Shown here piece by piece: positions 1 to 6,669 of a DNA stretch of 64,000 bases (its first letter is position 1; every line of letters begins with the position of its first letter). Both the position numbers and the translations under genes were made by a program. Under the pieces are notes generated by a model, which did not search any database, was not told where the DNA came from, and saw nothing but the letters and a program-made list of their open reading frames with translations. Origin of the DNA: Flavobacterium celericrescens. Its GTDB lineage: Bacteria; Bacteroidota; Bacteroidia; Flavobacteriales; Flavobacteriaceae. The stretch spans positions 186,001 through 250,000 of the forward strand of contig NZ_JAAJBV010000003.1 in assembly GCF_011392075.1 (NCBI RefSeq). The letters run 5' to 3'.

Positions 1-63
1 TAAAAAAATCAGTCTTTTTTTTGCTGATAATCTAAATTCATAACTTGTAACAGTTTAACCACA
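1..63. other. Left-edge intergenic leader of ilvE
   Basis: AT-rich sequence before the first gene. A TAA at the very first bases could be the stop of a gene lying outside the window, but nothing here proves it. No exact TAnnTTTG box is seen, so the promoter of ilvE may lie further left. Confidence 0.4.
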
Positions 64-1131
64 ATGGAATTAAAAACTTTAAGCGAAATTGATATTATTT
101 CGGCTTCAACTTCAAAAATTAATCAAGTAGATTTTGAAAATCTAACATTTGGAAACGTTTTTACCGACCACATGTTAGTTTGTGATTTTGAAAATGGAGC
201 GTGGCAAAAACCTGTTATTAAGCCCTATGAACCCTTCATGATTGACCCTTCTGCAAAAGTTTTCCATTATGGACAAGCTATTTTTGAAGGAATGAAAGCG
301 TATAAAGATACTCATGATGACGTTTGGTTGTTTAGACCTGATGAAAATTTTCACCGTTTTAATAAAAGTGCCTCAAGAATGGCAATGCCAGAAGTTCCAG
401 AAGATGTTTTTATGGGCGGTTTACACAAGCTTTTAGAAATTGAAAAGAATTGGGTAAAAAAAGGAAAAGGAAACACTTTATATATTAGACCTTTTATGAT
501 TGCAACCGGACACGGTGTTATTGCTGCACCTTCGTCTGAATATAGATTTATGATTATTTTATCGCCAGCTCGTGCTTATTATTCAGGTGAAGTTAAAGTA
601 ATTATTGCTGAACATTTCAGTAGAGCTGCAAATGGAGGAATTGGCGCTGCAAAAGCTGCTGGAAATTATTCAGCACAATTTTATCCAACAAAATTAGCAA
701 ACGAAAAAGGATTCCAGCAAATTATTTGGACTGACGATGCAACACATACGAAGTTAGAAGAAGCGGGAACAATGAATGTTTTCTTTAGAATTAATGACAC
801 TTTATTTACTGCACCAACAAGTGAGCGTATTTTAGATGGAGTAACACGTAAAAGTGTAATAGAATTAGCCAAAAGAGAAAATATCAATGTTGAAGTGCGT
901 TCAGTTTTAGTAGACGAATTAATTGCTGCTGCAAAAGACGGTTCATTAAAAGAAATTTTTGGTGCTGGAACTGCTGCAGTTATCAATCCAATTGTAGGTT
1001 TTTCATATAAAGATACTTATTATGAATTACCAAAAATTGAAAACTCAATGGCATTAGAAATCAAAGAAAAACTTACTAATATTCAATACAAATTAGCCGA
1101 AGATACTTTTGGCTGGACAGTTAAAATATAG
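64..1131 (+). CDS. ilvE: Branched-chain amino acid aminotransferase
   Basis: PLP enzyme of fold class IV that transfers the amino group between leucine, isoleucine or valine and 2-oxoglutarate in the cytosol. At 355 aa it has the length of the BCAT-II type used by Bacteroidota. The motif GGIGAAKAAGNY near residues 191-202 carries the expected PLP lysine (about K197), and FHYGQAIFEGMKAY (about 67-80) and EAGTMNVFF are typical of the family. The ATG at 64 is the only reasonable start. It is followed at once by a 7-bp tandem repeat and a terminator shared with the convergent MazG-like gene. The fused E1 dehydrogenase and lpdA further right could handle the 2-oxoacids it makes, but they are not linked in an operon. 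Confidence 0.96.
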   Translation: MELKTLSEIDIISASTSKINQVDFENLTFGNVFTDHMLVCDFENGAWQKPVIKPYEPFMIDPSAKVFHYGQAIFEGMKAYKDTHDDVWLFRPDENFHRFNKSASRMAMPEVPEDVFMGGLHKLLEIEKNWVKKGKGNTLYIRPFMIATGHGVIAAPSSEYRFMIILSPARAYYSGEVKVIIAEHFSRAANGGIGAAKAAGNYSAQFYPTKLANEKGFQQIIWTDDATHTKLEEAGTMNVFFRINDTLFTAPTSERILDGVTRKSVIELAKRENINVEVRSVLVDELIAAAKDGSLKEIFGAGTAAVINPIVGFSYKDTYYELPKIENSMALEIKEKLTNIQYKLAEDTFGWTVKI

Positions 1132-1133
1132 TA

Positions 1134-1165
1134 TTCAGTGTTCAGTGTTCAGTGTTCAGTGTTCA
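1134..1165. repeat. Tandem 7-bp repeat TTCAGTG, about 4.5 copies
   Basis: Four perfect TTCAGTG units followed by TTCA start two bases after the ilvE stop codon. A degenerate version of the same unit lies just after another stop codon at 55314-55341. It has no coding role that I can see. Confidence 0.85.
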
Positions 1166-1175
1166 AAATTAAAAT

Positions 1176-1212
1176 AAAAAAAGGCGATTTTCGAGTGGAA
1201 ATCGCCTTTTTT
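1176..1212. terminator. Bidirectional terminator between ilvE and the MazG-like gene
   Basis: An 8-bp stem GGCGATTT/AAATCGCC with an 8-nt loop is flanked by an A-run on the left and a T-run on the right, so it can stop transcription from both convergent genes. Confidence 0.85.
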
Positions 1213-1213
1213 C

Positions 1214-1597
1214 TTATTTTAAAATTTCTTCAAAGTCGGGTTTAAAATAATTTGGCCCCTTCATTACTTTTCCGTCTTCGCGATAAATAGGCTTTCCATC
1301 CTCACCTAGTTTACTCATATTGGAACGCTGAATTTCATCAAAAACTTCCTCAATTTTATGTTGCAGACCATGTTCTAAAATAGTTCCGCATAAAATATAT
1401 AACATATCACCTAAGGCATCAGCTATTTCTACAATATCATTATTTTCTACAGCTTCAAGATATTCTTCATTTTCTTCTTTCATTAAATTAAAACGAAGCT
1501 CATTTTTAAGTTTACCTAAATCGGCTTTCATTTCAGTACTTACACCTAATCCATAGGTTTCGTGAAATAATTTTACAGCGTTTAATTGTTTTTGCAT
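1214..1597 (-). CDS. MazG-like nucleotide pyrophosphohydrolase
   Basis: Small all-alpha pyrophosphohydrolase of the MazG/PRA-PH superfamily; members hydrolyse (d)NTPs or phosphoribosyl-ATP, and which substrate applies here cannot be read from sequence. The metal-binding signature is present as EENEEYLEA followed by EIADALGD, the EExxE...ExxD pattern of the superfamily. The frame is open from a TTG at 1606, but the ATG at 1597 (MQKQL) is the more likely start and gives 127 aa. It is a single gene with its promoter in the narrow gap shared with the divergent small membrane protein. Confidence 0.8.
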   Translation of the reverse strand: MQKQLNAVKLFHETYGLGVSTEMKADLGKLKNELRFNLMKEENEEYLEAVENNDIVEIADALGDMLYILCGTILEHGLQHKIEEVFDEIQRSNMSKLGEDGKPIYREDGKVMKGPNYFKPDFEEILK

Positions 1598-1649
1598 AAT
1601 TGTCAAATTAATTTTACGAAAAATAAAAAAATTAAAACTAATTAATCAT

Positions 1650-1657
1650 TATTTTTG
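1650..1657 (+). promoter_or_regulatory. -7 promoter box TATTTTTG
   Basis: Exact match to the Bacteroidota TAnnTTTG -7 element. It overlaps the GTG at 1657, so that codon would not be transcribed; this puts the start of the next gene at the ATG 1672. No clear -33 element. Confidence 0.6.
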
Positions 1658-1671
1658 TGAAAATTTTTAAT

Positions 1672-1860
1672 ATGTTTTCAACAGGCCAAATCTATTTTGC
1701 TATATTTTTTGTGATCGCTTTTATTACTACTATGATTATTGTTTATCGTAAAGATTTAAGAGCATTAAAACCTTTTTATAAAGGAACCTATTGGATATTT
1801 ATTGGTTTTTTAATTTTTATAGGTATACTCTTCTTAATCAAATTTTTAATGAAAGATTAA
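1672..1860 (+). CDS. Small two-span membrane protein
   Basis: Protein of 62 aa with two hydrophobic segments (about residues 5-22 and 40-58) joined by a short basic loop (YRKDLRALK), so both ends probably lie on the same side of the inner membrane. The frame extends back to a GTG at 1657, but that codon lies inside a -7 promoter box, so ATG 1672 is preferred. The next gene begins 34 bp downstream and may be cotranscribed. I do not recognise a named family; codon use is like the neighbours and it looks like a real gene. Confidence 0.6.
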   Translation: MFSTGQIYFAIFFVIAFITTMIIVYRKDLRALKPFYKGTYWIFIGFLIFIGILFLIKFLMKD

Positions 1861-1894
1861 TTTTCTTACATTTGAATTTCAAACCCTTGCCTTA

Positions 1895-2920
1895 ATGAGA
1901 ATTCTTAAATACATTTTTCTTTTATTATTGCTTTTCGGAGTGGCTTTTGTTGTTTTTGTTGCTACACAACCTAGCGATTATAAAATAACTCGCTCAAAAG
2001 AAATCAAAGTTTCTGAAGACATTGTATTAAATTTTGTTGCAGATAGTACTGCTTTAGCAGATTGGAGTCCATGGGAAAAATCAGAAGCCATTTTTAAAAA
2101 TCATAAAGCAACATCGAACGATTCATTATCACAAAATATTACAATAAATAAAGAAGAAAATAAATCATTATTTAAATTTCAAAAAACAAAAAAAGGAACA
2201 TTAGTAACTTGGCATCTGAGTGGAAAATTAGATTTTAAATTAAAAATGCTTAGTGTACTTGAAGGTGGAATTGATAACGTAATAGGTGATGATTTAGAAA
2301 CTGGATTAAATAATATTGATAATTATCTAGTAAAAGAATTAACAACTTATAACATTAAAGTCCAAGGTTTAGTTACTAAACATGCTACAAATTATATCCA
2401 ACAAATTGATAGTTGTAAAATTGGTAGTTTTCAAAAAGTTTCTAAGAAAATGCTTCAAAATATGATGAATTTTGTTGAAACAAATGACATTAAAATTACT
2501 GGACTACCTTTTATTATTTACAATAATCCGAACACAACAAGTAATCAACTAATTTTTTCAATGTGTGTTCCTGTTGAAGAGGAAATTTTAACCACTGAAG
2601 GCAGTGAAATCTCAGGAGGACATTTTGATGAATTTTTAGCTGTTAAAACAACATTAGTTGGTGATTATTCGCATAGTAAAGAAGCTTGGGACAAAACACT
2701 AAAATATATCAAAAACAAAAAATTAATTGAGGATTTATCTGGAAAATATATTAGAATATATAAAACAAGCTTACCCAAAGAGCGTAAACCTTCTAAATGG
2801 ATAACCGAAATTTATATTCCTGTAAAGAAAAAAGTGTATCGACCAAAAGTTGCAAAACCAGAATCAACTGAAGAAGTTGCTCCACAAAGCGAAAGCACAA
2901 CTACAAATCCTGTTCAATAA
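1895..2920 (+). CDS. Membrane-anchored SRPBCC / GyrI-like effector-binding protein
   Basis: The 341-aa protein begins with a hydrophobic anchor (about 5-24). The segment ITRSKEIKVSEDIVLNFVADSTALADWSPW resembles the start of SRPBCC (polyketide cyclase-like) domains, and the second half (about 150-310, KVQGLVTKHATNYIQQ ... GDYSHSKEAWDKTLKYI) resembles GyrI-like/AraC effector-binding domains. This combination is common in Bacteroidota as a stand-alone protein without a DNA-binding part. The last 30 residues are a Pro/Ser/Thr/Glu-rich tail. Its stop lies 3 bp from the stop of the convergent tcdA. The ligand is unknown. Confidence 0.7.
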   Translation: MRILKYIFLLLLLFGVAFVVFVATQPSDYKITRSKEIKVSEDIVLNFVADSTALADWSPWEKSEAIFKNHKATSNDSLSQNITINKEENKSLFKFQKTKKGTLVTWHLSGKLDFKLKMLSVLEGGIDNVIGDDLETGLNNIDNYLVKELTTYNIKVQGLVTKHATNYIQQIDSCKIGSFQKVSKKMLQNMMNFVETNDIKITGLPFIIYNNPNTTSNQLIFSMCVPVEEEILTTEGSEISGGHFDEFLAVKTTLVGDYSHSKEAWDKTLKYIKNKKLIEDLSGKYIRIYKTSLPKERKPSKWITEIYIPVKKKVYRPKVAKPESTEEVAPQSESTTTNPVQ

Positions 2921-2923
2921 TTA

Positions 2924-3649
2924 CTATTTCTTTTCTTTTCCGATTAAATGTTTTACAACCGTTTCAGCTGCATGCAAACCAAAAAGCGCTGGCATCCAAC
3001 TATTTGTACCATAAAATGACTTCTTAAAATTGGTTCCATCAGTTGTTTTAACACTTGAATAATCTGGACGTTCGTATGAATATACAACTTTAACACCCTT
3101 AGAAATTCCTTCCATTTTTAAACGTTTGCGTACATTTTTTGCTAACGGACAGTATTCTGTTTTGCTAATATCTCGAACTTGAACTTTTTCGGCTTCAAAC
3201 TTGCCCCCTGCTCCCATGTTGCTAATGACTTTTACTTTTTTACGTTTACAAGCCACAATTAAATTGATTTTTGGAGTCACACTATCAATACAATCTAAAA
3301 CATAATCAAACTCAGGAGAAACCAGTTCAAAAGCGCGTTCTGGTGATAAAAACTCTTCTATACGTGTTAATTTTAATTCTGGATTAATATCCATCAATCT
3401 ATCACCAACAATTTTTACTTTTGGCTCACCAACAGTACTATGCAACGCAGGCAATTGACGATTAATATTAGTAATATCAACAACATCACCATCAACAATA
3501 GTCATCTTTCCAACACCAGCACGAGCTAAAAATTCGGCAGCGAAACTTCCTACACCACCTAATCCAACAACTAAAACATTAGCATTTTCAAGTTTTTGAA
3601 TTCCTTCTTCTTTAAATAATAATACTGCTCTTTCTTTCCACTTTGCCAT
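2924..3649 (-). CDS. tcdA: tRNA threonylcarbamoyladenosine dehydratase
   Basis: ThiF/MoeB/HesA-type E1-like enzyme of 241 aa that cyclises t6A37 of tRNA to ct6A using ATP. The nucleotide-binding motif VVGLGGVGSFAAEFLARAG (about 27-45) and the acidic strand IVDGDVVDITNINRQ (about 51-65) are intact, followed by LDCIDSVTPK and the SYERPDY segment usual for the TcdA/CsdL branch. There is no rhodanese or ThiS-partner gene nearby, which favours TcdA over MoeB/ThiF. It is the last gene of a leftward group with tatD (33 bp upstream) and the DUF1684 gene. Confidence 0.9.
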   Translation of the reverse strand: MAKWKERAVLLFKEEGIQKLENANVLVVGLGGVGSFAAEFLARAGVGKMTIVDGDVVDITNINRQLPALHSTVGEPKVKIVGDRLMDINPELKLTRIEEFLSPERAFELVSPEFDYVLDCIDSVTPKINLIVACKRKKVKVISNMGAGGKFEAEKVQVRDISKTEYCPLAKNVRKRLKMEGISKGVKVVYSYERPDYSSVKTTDGTNFKKSFYGTNSWMPALFGLHAAETVVKHLIGKEKK

Positions 3650-3682
3650 AAATAGTGTTGAATCGTTAAATTGATTAATTGT

Positions 3683-4330
3683 TTAACTGAAAATCCTTGA
3701 GAAATTAGTAAAAACGATAGCTTTCATTTTATCTACTGAAATTCCTTTTATCGCAGCTGCTTTTTCATACACTTGATAAATGGATTCTTCAATCGTATCC
3801 GTTTCTAATAAAATTTGATTTTCTGGTGCAAATTTAAACACTTTTTCTAAATCAGGATTACGAAGCAAGTATTTTCCAAACGAAAGATAAAAATCATTTT
3901 TCAAAAGTGATTTTGCCACTTGTTCGTTTTTTGAAAAACCATGAATAATCATTGGGTTTGTAATTTTTAACTCTTTCTTAATAGCAATCACTTCATCATA
4001 AGCTGCAACACAATGCAAAACAATAGGTTTATTCATTTGCTTTACAATTTCTAATTGTTTCTTAAAAACCAAAATTTGTAATTCTAATGGAATTTCAATT
4101 CGTTTATCTAAACCGCATTCGCCAAGTGCTAAACATTCTGGCAATTGTAATTTTTCTGTTATGCTCTCCAAATCTTTTTCTAACCGATTTTCATCAATAT
4201 ACCAAGGATGAATTCCTATAGAATAGTTTGGAATAGACGCATCAAATTCCCACGGATATTGATTTACGACTTCAATTACATCCGAAAAATTCAAAAATTG
4301 GTGTGTATGTAAATTAATGAATTTAGTCAT
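3683..4330 (-). CDS. TatD family metal-dependent hydrolase
   Basis: Cytosolic amidohydrolase-fold protein of 215 aa, shorter than the roughly 260 aa of E. coli TatD. It keeps the HxH metal motif near the N-terminus (NLHTHQF), the GECGLD segment with its acidic ligand, and later histidines (VLHC, IIHGFS), then LLETDT with the conserved aspartate. TatD proteins are 3'-5' DNases or general phosphoesterases; the exact substrate is open. Its start overlaps the end of the DUF1684 gene by 8 bp, so the two are translationally linked. Confidence 0.85.
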   Translation of the reverse strand: MTKFINLHTHQFLNFSDVIEVVNQYPWEFDASIPNYSIGIHPWYIDENRLEKDLESITEKLQLPECLALGECGLDKRIEIPLELQILVFKKQLEIVKQMNKPIVLHCVAAYDEVIAIKKELKITNPMIIHGFSKNEQVAKSLLKNDFYLSFGKYLLRNPDLEKVFKFAPENQILLETDTIEESIYQVYEKAAAIKGISVDKMKAIVFTNFSRIFS

Positions 4331-4913
4331 GGAATTTTTTTACACCAGCATTAATTTCAATATCCAAATCGTTTTCCAAAGGCACAATCGGACACGAATA
4401 TTCATAATTATAAGCACAATATGGATTATAGGCCTGATTAAAATCAATAGTTACTTTGCCTGATTTTGGGATTCGCATATCAATATATCTTCCTCCAATG
4501 TAGCTTTCATTTCCACAAGTTAAATCAGAAAATGGTAGAAACAAATAATCTTCATAACCAGGCTTTTTCTTCAAATCTAGATTTTGATACACATTCAATT
4601 TCAATTCTTTGCCATCAATTGAAAAATGTAACTCCCCATACTTTTTATACATTGGAGTTCTACTGGTTGTAGTTTTCATTTTGAACGATTTTTCTCTTTT
4701 TGTTCGTATAAAAACAGCTTCAACAATGTACTTTTGATTTATTGGATAAAAATCTAAACCTTTGAATTGCTTTAAATCTTCTTTTGTTAAAGGACTTTTT
4801 AATGAATCAGCATAACTTTTATTTAATTCTGATTGAAATTTTTCAGCTAAAGCTAAATCTTTTTGAGCAAAAGCAAAAGCAGAACAAAAAAGCAAAAGAA
4901 TGATTTTTTTCAT
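4323..4913 (-). CDS. DUF1684 family secreted protein
   Basis: A cleavable signal peptide (MKKIILLLFCSAFAFAQ) leads a mature protein carrying the DUF1684 hallmarks: FKGLDFYPINQKYIV, a YEDYLFLPFSDLTCGNESYIGGRY stretch and the closing signature NPYCAYNYEYSCPIVP with PxEN. The family is of unknown function; conservation of Cys, Asn and Tyr in that last motif suggests an enzyme or binding site. It is the first gene of the operon with tatD and tcdA, and its promoter lies in the divergent 84-bp gap with the MFS gene. Confidence 0.8.
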   Translation of the reverse strand: MKKIILLLFCSAFAFAQKDLALAEKFQSELNKSYADSLKSPLTKEDLKQFKGLDFYPINQKYIVEAVFIRTKREKSFKMKTTTSRTPMYKKYGELHFSIDGKELKLNVYQNLDLKKKPGYEDYLFLPFSDLTCGNESYIGGRYIDMRIPKSGKVTIDFNQAYNPYCAYNYEYSCPIVPLENDLDIEINAGVKKFHD

Positions 4914-4973
4914 CGGAAGTATTTTTTACAAAAATATATAATTTCTATAACATTTTAATCGTGCTGGGTTTCG

Positions 4974-4981
4974 TAAATTTG
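4974..4981 (+). promoter_or_regulatory. -7 promoter box TAAATTTG for the MFS gene
   Basis: Exact TAnnTTTG match 16 nt before the ATG, implying an untranslated leader of only about 10 nt. No strong -33 element. Confidence 0.6.
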
Positions 4982-4997
4982 CAATTCAACTTTAGAT

Positions 4998-6224
4998 ATG
5001 TTAGAACGCGCTTTTCAAAAATATATTAATAATTTCAGAGGGTTTTCTCGCGAAATTTGGATACTTACACTTATAACTTTCATCAATCGTGCCGGTACTA
5101 TGGTACTTCCTTTCTTGTCGAAATACTTGAAAGAAGATTTGCATTTTTCGTATAGTCAAGTGGGTTGGATAATGGTAAGTTTTGGTTTAGGTTCAATGTT
5201 AGGTTCGTGGTTGGGAGGCAAACTTTCTGACAAAATTGGTTTTTATAAAATAATGATTTTTAGCTTATTAACCAGTGGAATTGGATTCTTTATATTACAA
5301 AAAATCACTAGCTATCATGGTTTATTAATCGCTATTTTTATCATTATGGTCATTGCAGATATGTTCAGACCAGCTATGTTTGTATCTTTAGGTGCATATG
5401 CCAAACCCGAAAATAGAACTCGAGCCTTAACATTAGTCCGGTTGGCTATTAATCTAGGTTTCGCTGCTGGACCAGCACTTGGTGGTTTATTAATTATGAG
5501 CGTAGGTTACAAAGGATTGTTTTGGGTAGATGGAGCAACGTGTATTTTAGCAATTCTCATTTTTTGGTTAAAAGTTAAAGAGAAGAAAAAATCAGCATAC
5601 ACTGATAAAGAGCACCCAGGAGAAGTATTAACATATTCTGTATTTAAAGATGCTCCTTTTTGGATTTTCCTATTAATCTGTTTGATTTCTGGTATTATGT
5701 TCTTTCAATTATTTACAACTATTCCTTTGTATCATAAAGAACAATTTAATTTAACTGAATTTCAAACAGGATTACTATTGACTTTTAATGGCATACTTGT
5801 TTTCTTTATAGAAATGCCATTGGTGAGTTATATTGAAAGAAATAAAATTAATAAACTAAAAGCTATAAATTTTGGAGGATTATTGATGACAATAAGTATT
5901 TTCTTATTACTAATTAATAATTGGGTTGGCATTTTAATTATAATGATGCTTTTTATGACATTTGCTGAAATGTTTGCCTTTCCATTCTCAAATTCATTTG
6001 CTATGAGTAGAGCCAGAAAAGGACATGAAGGTAGATATATGGCAATTTTTACAATGACATATAGTTTAGCACACATATTAAGTGCTAAAACTGGAATGGA
6101 GATTATTGATAAATATGGATATCAAGCAAATTGGGTGTTTATGGGAACACTTGGAATTGTAAGTGTTTTGTTAGGCATTTGGGTAATTAATTTAGTTCAA
6201 AAAGAGCCACCTAGAAATCTTTAA
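4998..6224 (+). CDS. MFS transporter
   Basis: Major facilitator superfamily permease of 408 aa with about 12 hydrophobic spans. The loop-2/3 signature is seen as GSWLGGKLSDKIGFYK (about 72-87), and NRTRALTLVRLAINLGFAAGPALGG (about 134-158) fits the motif-C region of drug/H+ antiporter-like carriers. The central loop carries a charged segment (KVKEKKKSAYTDKEH). The substrate cannot be inferred. The stop codon is directly followed by the first BlaI-type operator, but the two transcription units look separate because the blaI promoter lies between them. Confidence 0.85.
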   Translation: MLERAFQKYINNFRGFSREIWILTLITFINRAGTMVLPFLSKYLKEDLHFSYSQVGWIMVSFGLGSMLGSWLGGKLSDKIGFYKIMIFSLLTSGIGFFILQKITSYHGLLIAIFIIMVIADMFRPAMFVSLGAYAKPENRTRALTLVRLAINLGFAAGPALGGLLIMSVGYKGLFWVDGATCILAILIFWLKVKEKKKSAYTDKEHPGEVLTYSVFKDAPFWIFLLICLISGIMFFQLFTTIPLYHKEQFNLTEFQTGLLLTFNGILVFFIEMPLVSYIERNKINKLKAINFGGLLMTISIFLLLINNWVGILIIMMLFMTFAEMFAFPFSNSFAMSRARKGHEGRYMAIFTMTYSLAHILSAKTGMEIIDKYGYQANWVFMGTLGIVSVLLGIWVINLVQKEPPRNL

Positions 6225-6280
6225 AACTAAAAATTTAGTTAAATAACTATAAAAATAGTTGTTTAACTAAAAAAATAGTT
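6225..6280 (+). promoter_or_regulatory. Three phased BlaI-type operators
   Basis: Three 16-bp inverted repeats, each of the form AACTA-N6-TAGTT, sit at 6225-6240, 6245-6260 and 6265-6280. Their starts are exactly 20 bp apart. The second reads AACTATAAAAATAGTT and the third overlaps the promoter spacer just before the -7 box. BlaI/MecI proteins bind such dyads as dimers next to their own gene, so these are the probable autoregulatory operators of the gene at 6309. Confidence 0.85.
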
Positions 6281-6288
6281 TAAATTTG
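6259..6288 (+). promoter_or_regulatory. Promoter of the blaI-like/blaR1-like operon
   Basis: TTG at 6259-6261, a 19-bp spacer and an exact -7 box TAAATTTG at 6281-6288. The spacer contains the third operator and the -33 element touches the second, so repressor binding would block the promoter directly. Confidence 0.75.
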
Positions 6289-6308
6289 ATTTATCAAAAC
6301 GATAAGTC

Positions 6309-6668
6309 ATGCAAAAACTAACCAACAAAGAAGAAGAAATCATGCATATTTTATGGAAGCTAAAAAAAGCTTTTGTAAAAGACATCATGGAAGAAATCAC
6401 TGAAGATAAACCGCATTACAACACACTTTCAACTATTGTTCGTAACCTAGAAGAGAAAGGTTATGTTGGTTATAATGCCTACGGAAAAACACATCAGTAT
6501 TTCCCTATTGTTAAGATAGAAGATTACCGAAAAACATTTATGAATACAGCTATTGATAACTATTTCAATAGTTCGTACAAAAATTTAGTATCCTATTTTG
6601 CTGAAGAAGAAAAGATTTCGGCAGATGAACTTCGTGAGATTTTAGCCTTAATAGAAAAAAAGAAATAG
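6309..6668 (+). CDS. BlaI/MecI/CopY family transcriptional repressor
   Basis: Winged-helix repressor of 119 aa. The N-terminal part (LTNKEEEIMHILWKLKKAFVKDI) and the recognition helix region (HYNTLSTIVRNLEEKGYV, about 37-54) match BlaI/MecI; the C-terminal helices form the dimer interface and hold the likely cleavage region. It is 1 bp upstream of the M56 peptidase gene, the classical repressor-sensor protease order, and three matching dyads precede it. Whether the signal is a beta-lactam is doubtful, because the partner has no penicillin-binding domain and no beta-lactamase gene is adjacent. Confidence 0.9.
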   Translation: MQKLTNKEEEIMHILWKLKKAFVKDIMEEITEDKPHYNTLSTIVRNLEEKGYVGYNAYGKTHQYFPIVKIEDYRKTFMNTAIDNYFNSSYKNLVSYFAEEEKISADELREILALIEKKK

Positions 6669-6669
6669 T

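Noticed and set aside
1657..1671. GTG start for the small membrane protein
   Set aside because: The GTG is part of the -7 promoter box, so it would not be transcribed; ATG 1672 is used instead.
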